The notes below the pieces were generated by a model that saw only the letters and a list, made by a program, of their open reading frames with translations, ran no database searches and was not told the origin of the DNA. Shown piece after piece: positions 54,583 to 62,800 of a DNA stretch of 64,000 bases; position 1 is the first letter of the stretch, and each line of letters starts with the position of its first letter. The position numbers and the translations under genes were made by a program. The stretch lies in assembly GCA_012719395.1 (NCBI GenBank), contig JAAYAL010000008.1, positions 1-64,000 of the forward strand, in the 5' to 3' direction. The stretch is from Gaiellales bacterium (GTDB lineage: Bacteria; Actinomycetota; Thermoleophilia; RBG-16-64-13).

Positions 54583-54812
54583 CCGTGATGCTGCCGAACC
54601 AGAGGAAGACTACATGAAAGGGCGCGAGGCAACACGGTGGGGCGGCCCGTTGGCAGTTCGCCGGGTGCAGCCCATCCCCGATTTGTAGTCTTGCATGCGA
54701 CACGACGACCGCGGGAACCAAGGTCCCGGCTTGATGGTTCTCGCCAACACGGCCGCTGCCCGCACGGCGGCCGAGGCCCGCCTCTCCGTCACTGCCCAGT
54801 CCATTCGACGCA

Positions 54813-55961
54813 TCACCCGAACAGGCAGCCCGGGCCTCCGGCCAGATCCCCGGCGGGGACGGCCTCCACGTGTGACGCCAGCCGATAGCGCCTGCTTCCC
54901 GGGTAGACCACGGCCACGTGCTGAAGGCCCACGTCCTCGAGCGCGATGCGGATGGATGGGGTGATCCTGGGAGCGTCGCTGCGCTTGATCTCCACGCCGA
55001 ACAGCCCCGTCTCCCGCTGGAGCAGCAGATCCATCTCCGCCCCCTGATGCGTGGCCCAGAACCATGCATCTTCGTGCGGCTCGCGGACCATAATCTGCTC
55101 GACGATGAAGCCCTCCCATGACGCTCCCACTTTGGGATGCTCGAGGAGTTCCTTGTACGTTCTGATACCCAGCAGTCGATGAAGCAGGCCGCTGTCTCGC
55201 ACGTACACTTTGGGCGATTTCACCTGTCGTTTCTTCACATTGGCGTGGTAGGGCTGCAGTTGCCGCACGACATTGGCGTCGGTCAGAAGGTCGAGATAGC
55301 GTCTCGCCGTCGGCTGGCTGACATCCAGGGTCCGGGCAGCCTCCGATGCGTTCCACGTCTGCCCATGGTAGTGGGCGATGATCGTCCAGAGGCGCCGCAA
55401 CGCCAACGCCGGCACGCTCACCCCCCACTGTGACATGTCGCGCTCGAGAAGCGCCTGGATGAACTGGCTGCGCCAGACAGCGCTGTCCTCGTCGGTGTCG
55501 GCAAGGAAGGCCCGCGGAAACCCCCCGCGCTCCCAGAGCCGGTCCCGACTACCCGCACCCACCTCATCGAGCGTGAAACCGCTGATGGCGATTCGCTCGA
55601 TGCGGCCGGCCAGGCTCTCGGAGGTCTGTCGTTCCAGTTCCCCGGACGCGCTGCCCAGAAGGAGGAAACGCGCTGATACCTCGCGGTCGACGAGCACTCG
55701 CAGTACCGGAAAGAGCTCGGGGCGCCTCTGAATCTCATCGATCACCACCAGCCCCTTGAGGGAGCCGAGCGCGGTTATGGGCTCGTCCAAACGGGCGAGG
55801 CTGATGGGATCTTCCAGGTCGAAGTAGTTGAGCGATTCCGGGGTCAGCAACTGCCGGGCAAGGGTGGTCTTGCCGCACTGGCGCGGACCCGACAGGACAA
55901 CGATGGGGCTTCTACCAAGAGCCGCGTGTATCAGAGCCAGTAGGCGGGGACGGTCTATCAT
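54813..55961 (-). CDS. AAA+ ATPase with C-terminal DUF4143 domain
   Basis: This 382-residue protein has Walker A LSGPRQCGKTTLARQLL near residue 22, Walker B GLVVIDEIQRRPELFPVLR near 70, and sensor RFLLLGSASGELERQTSES. A winged helix (ASEAARTLDVSQPTARRYLD) follows near residue 210. The C-terminal DUF4143 part has VYVRDSGLLHRLLGIRTY and EVEIKRSD-like FGVEIKRSDAPRIT, a restriction-nuclease-like fold. Such ATPases are widespread in accessory regions and their role is not established; many accompany toxin-antitoxin or defence genes. ATG 55961 is the start. Confidence 0.88.
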   Translation of the reverse strand: MIDRPRLLALIHAALGRSPIVVLSGPRQCGKTTLARQLLTPESLNYFDLEDPISLARLDEPITALGSLKGLVVIDEIQRRPELFPVLRVLVDREVSARFLLLGSASGELERQTSESLAGRIERIAISGFTLDEVGAGSRDRLWERGGFPRAFLADTDEDSAVWRSQFIQALLERDMSQWGVSVPALALRRLWTIIAHYHGQTWNASEAARTLDVSQPTARRYLDLLTDANVVRQLQPYHANVKKRQVKSPKVYVRDSGLLHRLLGIRTYKELLEHPKVGASWEGFIVEQIMVREPHEDAWFWATHQGAEMDLLLQRETGLFGVEIKRSDAPRITPSIRIALEDVGLQHVAVVYPGSRRYRLASHVEAVPAGDLAGGPGCLFG

Positions 55962-56141
55962 AGCCCCAACTTACCATGAAATATTCAAATCTCGCGTTCA
56001 TTTTTCATGGTGGTGGCAGGCACGAGATGATGACACCATCTGGGGGGCCGCCCCGGAAGACGGCGCCACTGGTCCGCCTTGCTCCGGATCGGCTCGGAAG
56101 GCTCCGCAGGGCACCGTAGCCAGGCGAGCGTGGCCGGCGGC

Positions 56142-56170
56142 TTGCCACGTGTGAGGGTCGCAACTACCAT
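56142..56170 (+). promoter_or_regulatory. Promoter of the selenoprotein peroxiredoxin-like gene
   Basis: TTGCCA (56142-56147) and TACCAT (56165-56170) are separated by exactly 17 bases and lie 42 bases before the ATG at 56212. They are the best-spaced pair upstream of the gene. Confidence 0.5.
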
Positions 56171-56211
56171 CGGGGGGCGTGGGTCCTTCTCGACTGAAGA
56201 GGAGCCGATTG

Positions 56212-56673
56212 ATGCCCCAAGTTGCAATCGATGCCGTCGCGCCCGACTTCCTGTTGAAGGACCATCGCGGCGAGGACTTCACCCTGTCCGATCTGCGTGG
56301 CCGGCGGAACGCTCTTCTGGTCTTCAATCGCGGTTTCACGTGACCCTTCTGCCGCCGGCACATGGCGCAGTTGCGCCAAGATCACGAGAAGTTCGAGGCT
56401 CTCGGAACAACCATCGTGGTGGTGGGCCCGGAGGACGCCCAGTCGTTCTCGGATTACTGGAAAGCGAACGACCTGCCGTTCATCGGACTGCCTGATCCCA
56501 CCCACCGCGTGCTCAAGACCTACGGCCAGCAGATCAAGTTGTTCAAGTTCGGCCGCATGCCGGCCCAGGTCCTGGTCGACAGCCAGGGCGTGGCCCGCTA
56601 CGTCCATTACGGCCACGACATGTCGGACATCCCCACGAACGAGGAGATACTGCAGCTCATAGCGTCGCTCTAG
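56212..56673 (+). CDS. Peroxiredoxin-like (AhpC/TSA) selenoprotein with T-U-P-F-C motif
   Basis: This 153-residue thioredoxin-fold protein reads APDFLLKDHRGEDFTLSDLR, then LLVFNRGFT-UGA-PFCRRHMA and AQLRQDHEKFEALGTTIVVV, ending at TAG 56671. The UGA at 56341-56343 occupies the peroxidatic Cys position of a CxxC-type Prx-like site, so the active site is U-P-F-C. The frame is open on both sides, and a hairpin with a GG-starting loop follows the UGA. Known Prx-like selenoproteins carry Sec at exactly this site. It would reduce peroxides with a thiol partner. ATG 56212 follows AGAGGAG. Standard gene finders would truncate it to a start at 56362. Confidence 0.88.
56349..56370 (+). promoter_or_regulatory. 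Bacterial SECIS-like hairpin after the UGA
   Basis: CTGC (56349-56352) pairs with GCAG (56367-56370) and GCC (56354-56356) with GGC (56364-56366), with C56353 bulged. The seven-base loop GGCACAT (56357-56363) begins with GG, as in bacterial SECIS elements. The loop starts 13 bases after the UGA, slightly nearer than the usual 16-37. Confidence 0.65.
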
Positions 56674-56704
56674 GGACTATTCTGGTCGAGAAGCTCCATG
56701 ACTC

Positions 56705-58114
56705 TCAGTCCACTGCCGTTCCGTTGGCGTAGAGCGTGTGGCCGTTTGTCACCACGTTGGCCATATCGCCGTCGAACTGCGTCACGTAGCTGTCGGCCGT
56801 CAAGGTCCAGATACTGGTGGAGTCGAGCGTGACGGACAGTGCCGCGGCCTCGGTGCCATCCGCGTTGATGGCGCCGGTGTATGAAGAGCCGTCGGTGATG
56901 GTCATGGCCAGTTTCGACATGGAGTCGGCCAGGATGTCGCCGGCGATTGTCTGTCCCTTCAGGTTGAATTCACACGTGCCGCCGTTGGCACCCGCGGTGC
57001 CCCAGCCTCTTTCGCTGGTGTTGCCGGACACCCGTAGGAGGTAGGTGCCGTCAGCCAAGGTCAGATCCACACCGCTGAGCGTGATGATGCTGGAGGTGTT
57101 GGTGACGTAGAACATGTCGCCGTTCTTGGACACCAGCGTGCCCCCGGTCATGCTGAGACTGCTGGTGCCCTGTTCGGCGTCACCCGACATGCTCTGATAG
57201 AGCATTACGTTGTGGACGTTGTTGGCGGTGTCGGTCTTGCTGTAGGTGCCGCCCATGTTGCCGGTCACGTCGCAATCGACCAGCGTGATCGAATTCAGGC
57301 CTTCCACGACCAGGGCTTCGGAATCCTTGGCCGTCAACGTGGCGTTGCTCACGGTGATATCGGCGGTGCTGTAGATGGCCGGAGCGCCGGAGTTCCCGCT
57401 GGTGGTGTAGGTGCCACCGTCGACCACCATGGTCCCACCGCCGCGGTCACTGCGTATGGCCGCCTTCACGGTGGCATTCACGGTCAGGTTGGTGGCGTGC
57501 ATGGTGCCCCCGCCGGCAACCTCGATGCCGCCCGCGTTGCCTCCGGAGACGTTCACGGTGGTGTCCGTGATATTGATGGTGGCGCCGTCGTAGGCGAACA
57601 CGCCGTTGGCCCCTTCCGCGGTTGCCGTCACCGTGCCGCCGGTGATGTTCAGAGTGGCGTTGTCCAAGGCCAGGATGGCGGCGTTGAGCCCGTAGAAGCT
57701 GCTGGCATCGTTGTTGGAAGCCGCGCCGGCGGTCTTCTCGACCGTCACGTTCTCCAGCGTGGCCGTGGCGTCACCCTCGGCCCGGATGGCGTTCTCATCC
57801 GCGTTGGTGGAGGTGTACGTGTCTCCAGTGAGCGTCTCGCCGTCGCTAAGCGTGTAGGCGCCCGTGCCGGTGTCTACGCTCGTGGAACCGCCTCCAGGAG
57901 GGGCACCGGGGGCTGCGCCATCGCCGGGCTGCTGGGGCGGCTGGCCGTCGGCTGTTGTCGAGGTGGCGGCAGCCGTCGTCGACGTCGACGTGGCAGTTGC
58001 CCCACTGTTGTTCTCACCCCCGCAGCCAGCGAGTAGGCCGCCCATCAGCAGGATCGAGAGGGCGAGGGGCAGAGCCTTCCCCAGGATCCTTGCGGTACGC
58101 GTGGTCTTCTTCAT
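56705..58114 (-). CDS. Secreted beta-helix-like lipoprotein
   Basis: This 469-residue protein has a lipoprotein signal with lipobox GLLAGC (Cys31) and a Thr/Ala/Pro-rich tether. The remainder is a run of Thr/Val/Asn/Gly repeats such as NATLNITGGTVTATAEGAN and GATINITDTTVNVSGGNAGG, a right-handed parallel beta-helix pattern as in adhesins and pectate-lyase-like folds. It would lie outside the cell. Similar proteins in gut Actinomycetota have no known role. ATG 58114 follows GGAGACAAAC. It lies 12 bases downstream of the tannase-like lipoprotein gene, so both are probably co-transcribed and may cooperate on plant phenolics or polysaccharides. Confidence 0.8.
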   Translation of the reverse strand: MKKTTRTARILGKALPLALSILLMGGLLAGCGGENNSGATATSTSTTAAATSTTADGQPPQQPGDGAAPGAPPGGGSTSVDTGTGAYTLSDGETLTGDTYTSTNADENAIRAEGDATATLENVTVEKTAGAASNNDASSFYGLNAAILALDNATLNITGGTVTATAEGANGVFAYDGATINITDTTVNVSGGNAGGIEVAGGGTMHATNLTVNATVKAAIRSDRGGGTMVVDGGTYTTSGNSGAPAIYSTADITVSNATLTAKDSEALVVEGLNSITLVDCDVTGNMGGTYSKTDTANNVHNVMLYQSMSGDAEQGTSSLSMTGGTLVSKNGDMFYVTNTSSIITLSGVDLTLADGTYLLRVSGNTSERGWGTAGANGGTCEFNLKGQTIAGDILADSMSKLAMTITDGSSYTGAINADGTEAAALSVTLDSTSIWTLTADSYVTQFDGDMANVVTNGHTLYANGTAVD

Positions 58115-58126
58115 GTTTGTCTCCGC

Positions 58127-59572
58127 TCAGTCTGTGTTGAACAACGGCTCGAGCACATCGGCGTGTTTCTCGAGGGCTTCGAGCACAAAGGTGTCCCAAT
58201 GCCGGGCGTCGGCTTCGGAGTTGCCGAAGACGTAGTCTTCCTGGCCGCAGTCGATGACGTCGAACCCAGGGATGGACTTGCTGGCGCCGGCGGTCCTGTA
58301 GGCGGCGGCATCAGCGAGGGTGAAGGAGACGTGTGAGAGGTCGGTCGCGTCGACCCAGTTGCTGATGTCAACGCCGGTGGCCTCGGTCTCGGTGCCGTTC
58401 GTGGTCTGCGGGGTGGCGGCGCTCTTGGTGACGGTTTTGGCGCCGTCGACGTACGTGCCGTACATCTCGTCCACGTAGAGAGAGAAGGAGTCGCCCAGCA
58501 CTTCGGAGGGAACGTGGCCGCCGTCCCACTGCCATTCGATCACCGCATCGACCCCGGCGTTGAACCACGCGATCTCCAGGTTGAGAGAGGCGAACATGGA
58601 GATGTCGCCTTCGCTCGCGCCCATCACGATCCTGGTCCAGACGGGGTCCTCGGTGCCTTCCGCGCCAATGTAGTTGAGCGGGTTGTAGAGGGACACGATG
58701 TTGTTGCCGTACTCGTCGCCGGCTTCGATGCCGGCGATGTCGGCCTTGTAGGCGGCCACCATGTCGTCGTAGCTCGCGTAGGTGGCGGAATCGGTGGCCG
58801 CGAACATGGTGGCGTGGGTGGCGCCGCCGGAGCCCCCGGTGGACACGACGTAGTCCACGCTGCCGGGCAGGTTGCCGAGCAGGATGTTGTACTTCACGAA
58901 CCGGGCCGCATTCTTCTGGTCCACCAGACAGCTGGGGGCATCGCCGGTGTGGTAGGTGGCGCCGCTGGAGTCGGTGGCGGTGTCCTGCTTGCCGCGGTTG
59001 CCGCAGGCCACGTTGATGTAGCCGTCGGCGGCGTAGGTGGTGGAAGCCGGGGAGTTGTTCTGGGAACCGTAGCCGGCGGCGCCCGTGTTCAGGATCACCG
59101 GGGCCGTTGCCGCCGTGTAGACCTGGCCGTTGGGGCTTGTGATCTGAGCAGCGAAGTCGATGACCAGCGAGCCCTTCACGGCCGCCTGGGCGTCGTTTGA
59201 GGTGACGTCGGCCGTGCCGTCGCCGTTGGTGTCGATGCCGGTGACATAGGCTCCCGGGACGCAGACAGAGACGCCCTGCTGGTCAGGCAGTTCCGGATAA
59301 GCCACCGCGGACACGATGGAGAGCACCCACGCGTCGGCGTCCGTGGAGTAGGTCCATTCCTGGTTCTCGTTGTTCGCCAGGTTCAGCGTGCTTTCGATAG
59401 ACGCGTGGCCCGAGCCGGTCGAAGCCATGCTCGAGGCTGTGGATGCGCTCTGACTGGTGCTGCCGCTCTGCGTGCTGCCGCTCTGCGAGTCGCCGCCGCT
59501 GCAGCCGCCCAACCCCACGACCAGACTCGGCGCTATGGCCATGGCCACCAACAGCTGCAGGGGCCTCCTCAT
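58127..59572 (-). CDS. Subtype B tannase-like secreted alpha/beta-hydrolase lipoprotein
   Basis: This 481-residue protein has a lipoprotein signal (MRRPLQLLVAMAIAPSLVVG, lipobox VGLGGC) and a Ser/Thr/Gln-rich tether. The catalytic domain has the nucleophile motif VVSTGGSGGATHATMFAA, the acid/base stretch VDAVIEWQWDGGHVP and the ANGRGKQD-like VACGNRGKQDTATDSSG block of subtype B tannases. It may hydrolyse gallate or other aromatic esters outside the cell. The Asp catalytic residue is in DVIDCGQEDYVFGN or nearby. ATG 59572 follows AAAGGAG. It is the first gene of a two-gene unit with the beta-helix lipoprotein. Confidence 0.8.
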   Translation of the reverse strand: MRRPLQLLVAMAIAPSLVVGLGGCSGGDSQSGSTQSGSTSQSASTASSMASTGSGHASIESTLNLANNENQEWTYSTDADAWVLSIVSAVAYPELPDQQGVSVCVPGAYVTGIDTNGDGTADVTSNDAQAAVKGSLVIDFAAQITSPNGQVYTAATAPVILNTGAAGYGSQNNSPASTTYAADGYINVACGNRGKQDTATDSSGATYHTGDAPSCLVDQKNAARFVKYNILLGNLPGSVDYVVSTGGSGGATHATMFAATDSATYASYDDMVAAYKADIAGIEAGDEYGNNIVSLYNPLNYIGAEGTEDPVWTRIVMGASEGDISMFASLNLEIAWFNAGVDAVIEWQWDGGHVPSEVLGDSFSLYVDEMYGTYVDGAKTVTKSAATPQTTNGTETEATGVDISNWVDATDLSHVSFTLADAAAYRTAGASKSIPGFDVIDCGQEDYVFGNSEADARHWDTFVLEALEKHADVLEPLFNTD

Positions 59573-59960
59573 TGAGAACTCCTTTCATTCCCTCAACTCA
59601 GACAAGACAAGGAGATCGTAGTGCGCCGGGAGTAAGGGCAACGTAAGGCTGCAGGTTGCCGCCTCGGGGTGGCCGCGGAGTGCGGTGGAGGTGGCCACGG
59701 GCAGGTGCGAACATCGCTCCAGCGCTCCGTTCCCCGGGCCAACTCCGCCTGCTCACCTTGCGCGATATCTAGCCCCGCGTCCCCCAATACCCGGGACGCT
59801 GACGATGGTACTCAACGGCCACGATCCGTCTGCCCACCTGCGGGACATCTTGTGACGCATACCAATCGAGGATGTCGCGTAGATCGTCACGGGGCGACTG
59901 CGCGAACTCAATGTGGCAGCCGGGTTGGCTCACGTGAGGCCAAGCGAGCATGCAACCTCG
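59573..59960. other. Region upstream of the tannase gene with a possible toxin-like fragment
   Basis: No intact gene is supported. The minus strand at 59769-59951 encodes CHIEFAQSPRDDLRDILDWY followed by ASQDVPQVGRRIVA, which recalls ParE/RelE-type toxins or a short helical domain, then an unrelated tail to TAG. It has no clear ribosome binding site and may be a degraded toxin gene. The rest should hold the tannase promoter, for which no clear pair of boxes was found. Confidence 0.3.
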
Positions 59961-60365
59961 TCAAGGGACATGACCCGCCAAGCCGGTTTCCTGCATCAGC
60001 GGCTCCACCCCGGCCAGCTCCCCGGGACGCACTCCGGAGAACAGGTGTTAGAGCGCCAGCATGGTGTGCGTCTTGCCGCCGCCGAAGTTGGTTTGCAGCT
60101 GCTCCACCGGGTCCCGATACTCGTCCGACCCCTCCCCCAGGTGCACCTGCCACAGGTCGGCAGCAGACTCGGCCTGCTGGTAGACGCCGCCGGCCACATC
60201 CGCGTGGGGCGTCACCACCTCCCGCCAGGGCCGGAGGCCGGCCGCCGCCGCGCTCTCGAGGGCGCTCCCCGCCGTCTTGCGCTTCTCGGCCCGCACCTGC
60301 TCGTCAAAGCGGAGGCGCAGCAGCTCCAGTGCCCTGCCGACCCGCTCGTAGTTGGCGATGGCCAC
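59961..60365 (-). pseudogene. Truncated Swt1/DUF499 ATPase gene downstream of Fic
   Basis: GTG 60365, after a strong AGAGGAGG site, encodes [20 protein letters not shown], the start of Swt1-type DUF499 proteins. It then jumps to [20 protein letters not shown] and [18 protein letters not shown] (DUF499), and [17 protein letters not shown], the Walker A region. Compared with the family, segments before GLRPW and between EYRDPVE and QLQTNF are deleted. TAA at 60048 and TGA at 59961 end the frame, and the remaining 900 or so residues are gone. The family belongs to antiphage or DUF1156/DUF499 clusters. It shares four bases with the Fic gene end. Confidence 0.75.
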
Positions 60366-60367
60366 CC

Positions 60368-61903
60368 TCAAGCCTCCTCTATCGTGCCGGGCCCCGGAGC
60401 CCCGCCCGCCGGCAGTTGCGCGCGCGCCGCCCGGACCACGGCCTCCATGCCCTCCAACTCCTCGTTGGTCAGTTCGGCGAAACTCCTCCTCTTCTTCCCC
60501 GAGAGGCGGCCGTCACCCTGCAGGCTGAGCCGGATGAAGAGGTCCAGCCGGGCATCAGGCATGTCCACGATCTCTGCCAGGTCCGCGCGCGCCATGTCAA
60601 ACACGGCCAAGTACTCAAGCTCGGACGTGAACTCCCGAGCGATGGTGTCGCCAATGAAACGGAACAACTCCTCTGCCGCGTGCGTGAGATCCGGGTAACG
60701 GTAGTAGGCAGCCGACTCGTTCAGCACGGTCAGCGCGCCGGCCTGGTCCAGCTCGTATTCCACGTGCTGCATGACCTCGCGAGAATACGACTCAAGCACG
60801 ACGTCGTACCGAGCCTTCTCGCGTAGCATCACAGCCGAGACGGGGAAGATAACGCCTGGCGGGGTGAAGCCGCCGGCCGCCAGCACGTGGTGAATGAGGA
60901 AGCGATGCAAACGGCCGTTCCCATCCGCGAAGGGGTGGATGAACACGAAGCCGAAGCCGAGCAGGGCAGCCGCCATCACCGGATGTGCCGCGGCCGCCTC
61001 CAGCCGCCGTTGACACTCCGCCCAGCCACGCATCAGGGCCGGGACGTCCTCCGGCCGGGGAGGCACGTAGTGGACCAGTTCCCTCCCGGGTCCCAGACTC
61101 TGGCCCACGTAGTTCTGGGAGCTTCGGAATCCGTCGGCCCCATACCGTGGATCCACGATCATCCGCTGCAGCGCGGTCAGCTCCTCTTCGTTGGCACATC
61201 CGACGTTGCCCGCCTGCCGCAGAAGCTCCACGAACCGCGCCGTCCGCCGCCGATCCGGCCGCAGCCGTTCTATCTCGTAGGACGATTTCGTTTCCTTCAC
61301 GAACAGATAGTGCGCCGCCCGCAACACGGTATCCGCGGGAAAGCGCTCGAGCACGCTCCGCACCCGTTCCTCCAGCCGCTGGGCGATTAACCGTTCCACG
61401 GTGCTGGTCCGCCGCACCAATGGGCAGTAGGCCGGCGTGCCGGGCAGGTTGTTGATCACCCGCTGTCGGCGTACACGGCTGGCGGAGCCCTGGGGACCGA
61501 ACGACAGGTACCGGCCTGGATCCAGTACCGGGACATAGTTGCCCTGGGTGAGGTCGGGCAGTGGGAGAGCGGCGCCGGTCAGCCACTCAAAGAGGAACCA
61601 GGCCAGCCGGGAGTAACGGCCGGTGGGAGAACCCCGGACAAAGGAGGTGAGTTCGTCGACGGGCGCCACGCTGAATAGAGCCGCCAAGACCTCCAGGTTG
61701 ATCCCTTCCCGCTTGAGGGCAAAGAGCAGATGATCAGTCCACCCGTGGCCGGGATCCGAGCGTGGCGGGTAGTATTCCTCTCGGCGCCCCTCGCGCACCA
61801 CCGAACGCCGATGACCCCGGTCGAGCAGGTAGGACCGTGCTTCAAGCGCGAGCGTGTCCAGCCCAAATCGCTCGACAAGCGCCAGATACCCGATCGCCTT
61901 CAA
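60368..61903 (-). CDS. Fic domain protein (large, HPFADGNGR motif)
   Basis: This 511-residue protein has the catalytic Fic motif [20 protein letters not shown] at about residues 330-349, complete with the His, Arg and Gly-rich loop that bind ATP. The N-terminal 250 residues include [20 protein letters not shown], the substrate-facing region with an inhibitory-helix-like SxxxE motif. It would AMPylate a target protein. A start at TTG 61903 is poor, so an alternative start is possible. It is followed by a degraded DUF499 gene overlapping by four bases, a context typical of defence or toxin loci. All catalytic residues are intact. Confidence 0.85.
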   Translation of the reverse strand: MKAIGYLALVERFGLDTLALEARSYLLDRGHRRSVVREGRREEYYPPRSDPGHGWTDHLLFALKREGINLEVLAALFSVAPVDELTSFVRGSPTGRYSRLAWFLFEWLTGAALPLPDLTQGNYVPVLDPGRYLSFGPQGSASRVRRQRVINNLPGTPAYCPLVRRTSTVERLIAQRLEERVRSVLERFPADTVLRAAHYLFVKETKSSYEIERLRPDRRRTARFVELLRQAGNVGCANEEELTALQRMIVDPRYGADGFRSSQNYVGQSLGPGRELVHYVPPRPEDVPALMRGWAECQRRLEAAAAHPVMAAALLGFGFVFIHPFADGNGRLHRFLIHHVLAAGGFTPPGVIFPVSAVMLREKARYDVVLESYSREVMQHVEYELDQAGALTVLNESAAYYRYPDLTHAAEELFRFIGDTIAREFTSELEYLAVFDMARADLAEIVDMPDARLDLFIRLSLQGDGRLSGKKRRSFAELTNEELEGMEAVVRAARAQLPAGGAPGPGTIEEA

Positions 61904-61961
61904 GAGCGTCGCCCCCGTGCAGAACGATTACCACATGCGCAGAATGCTTACAGTGGGACTA

Positions 61962-62186
61962 TCATTGCGCATTTCGGTTATGAATGGTAGCCGCGGCGGG
62001 TAATGCCTCAGCGCGCGAGGCTTGCTCCGCATCTTCGGCGTGGACAACATCGCAGGTCCTCAGGCCCAAGTCCGCTGTGCTTGGCGATGCGTGCGCGGCG
62101 AGGACCTGGTTGGCACCCGATTCGCGGAGAAGGCCGAAAAACCGGCTCGCCGGCTTCTTGGTGAATCCGATGGTATAGAAGTTCAC
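61962..62186 (-). pseudogene. Degraded DUF488 gene (N-terminal fragment)
   Basis: GTG 62186, after AAAAGGATCA, encodes VNFYTIGFTKKPASRFFGLL then RESGANQ, which is the conserved N-terminus of DUF488 proteins (KLYTIGFTKKxAExFFELL). After residue 27 the frame no longer matches; the RIAKHSGLGPEDLR stretch that would follow is in another frame. The catalytic-like Arg/Asp segments are missing. The start site is still good, so it may be a recent loss. Confidence 0.6.
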
Positions 62187-62283
62187 TGATCCTTTTCGCC
62201 CCTGCCTACAACCCGAAGCCATCTCCCGTCGCTTGGTCAACGAGCCTTCGCTGCCGGTCGCATGCCCCTGTCCTGCCGCCCTT

Positions 62284-62508
62284 TCACTGAATACCCAAGA
62301 ATTCGTCAATGGTCATGCGCACATCAGCCGCGATCTTGCGCAAGAGCGTGGGAGAGATATCGCGGCCTGCGTGGAAAGGGACTGTAGTGCTCCGACCGTC
62401 CGCGTGCCGGAACTGCTTGTGGGACCCGCGTTGCCTGGTCTCTACGAACCCGTGAGCCTCACGCAGGATGACGACCTCTCCGGGCTTGAGAACCGGCAGA
62501 GCTCCCAA
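62284..62508 (-). CDS. hicA: HicA family toxin (mRNA interferase)
   Basis: This 74-residue protein has a dsRBD-like HicA fold. The catalytic His is in RQRGSHKQFRHADGR, with TVPFHAGRDISPTLLRKIA following, the full HicA signature. It would cleave mRNA when free of antitoxin. The start is TTG 62508, chosen because homology begins at GALPVLKPGEV; no strong ribosome binding site is seen and translation may be coupled to the upstream antitoxin, which ends three bases earlier. The order antitoxin-toxin is the less common one for HicAB but is well known. Confidence 0.85.
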   Translation of the reverse strand: MGALPVLKPGEVVILREAHGFVETRQRGSHKQFRHADGRSTTVPFHAGRDISPTLLRKIAADVRMTIDEFLGIQ

Positions 62509-62510
62509 GG

Positions 62511-62729
62511 TCAGGCAACCCGAACAGTGCGTACGCCGACGTACTCCGACTCAAGAACAGGCTGGCCATCCTCCAGCAGCATCTCGACGACCTCACGTAG
62601 GTTCTGCTGCAACTCATCCATGTGGGAACCCTGGGTGTGCGCGCCTGGCCACCCCGGCACGTAGCCAACAAACACACCGGTCTGCGGATCACGCTCGACT
62701 ACGAAACCATAGGAACCATGGGAACGCAT
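62511..62729 (-). CDS. hicB: HicB family antitoxin (partner of HicA)
   Basis: This 72-residue protein has the HicB core: YGFVVERDPQTGVFVGYVPG, then PGAHTQGSHMDELQQNLREV. It ends before the DNA-binding tail found in longer HicB proteins, so autoregulation may be reduced. It neutralises the adjacent HicA. ATG 62729 follows AGGAGGTGAG, a strong site, as expected for an antitoxin made in excess. It is the first gene of the pair. Confidence 0.85.
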   Translation of the reverse strand: MRSHGSYGFVVERDPQTGVFVGYVPGWPGAHTQGSHMDELQQNLREVVEMLLEDGQPVLESEYVGVRTVRVA

Positions 62730-62800
62730 GGCTCACCTCCTGGATCGACCACACGATAGCCTACATCCCCACTGCCGGCAGCGGGATCAAGGCGCGGCGC

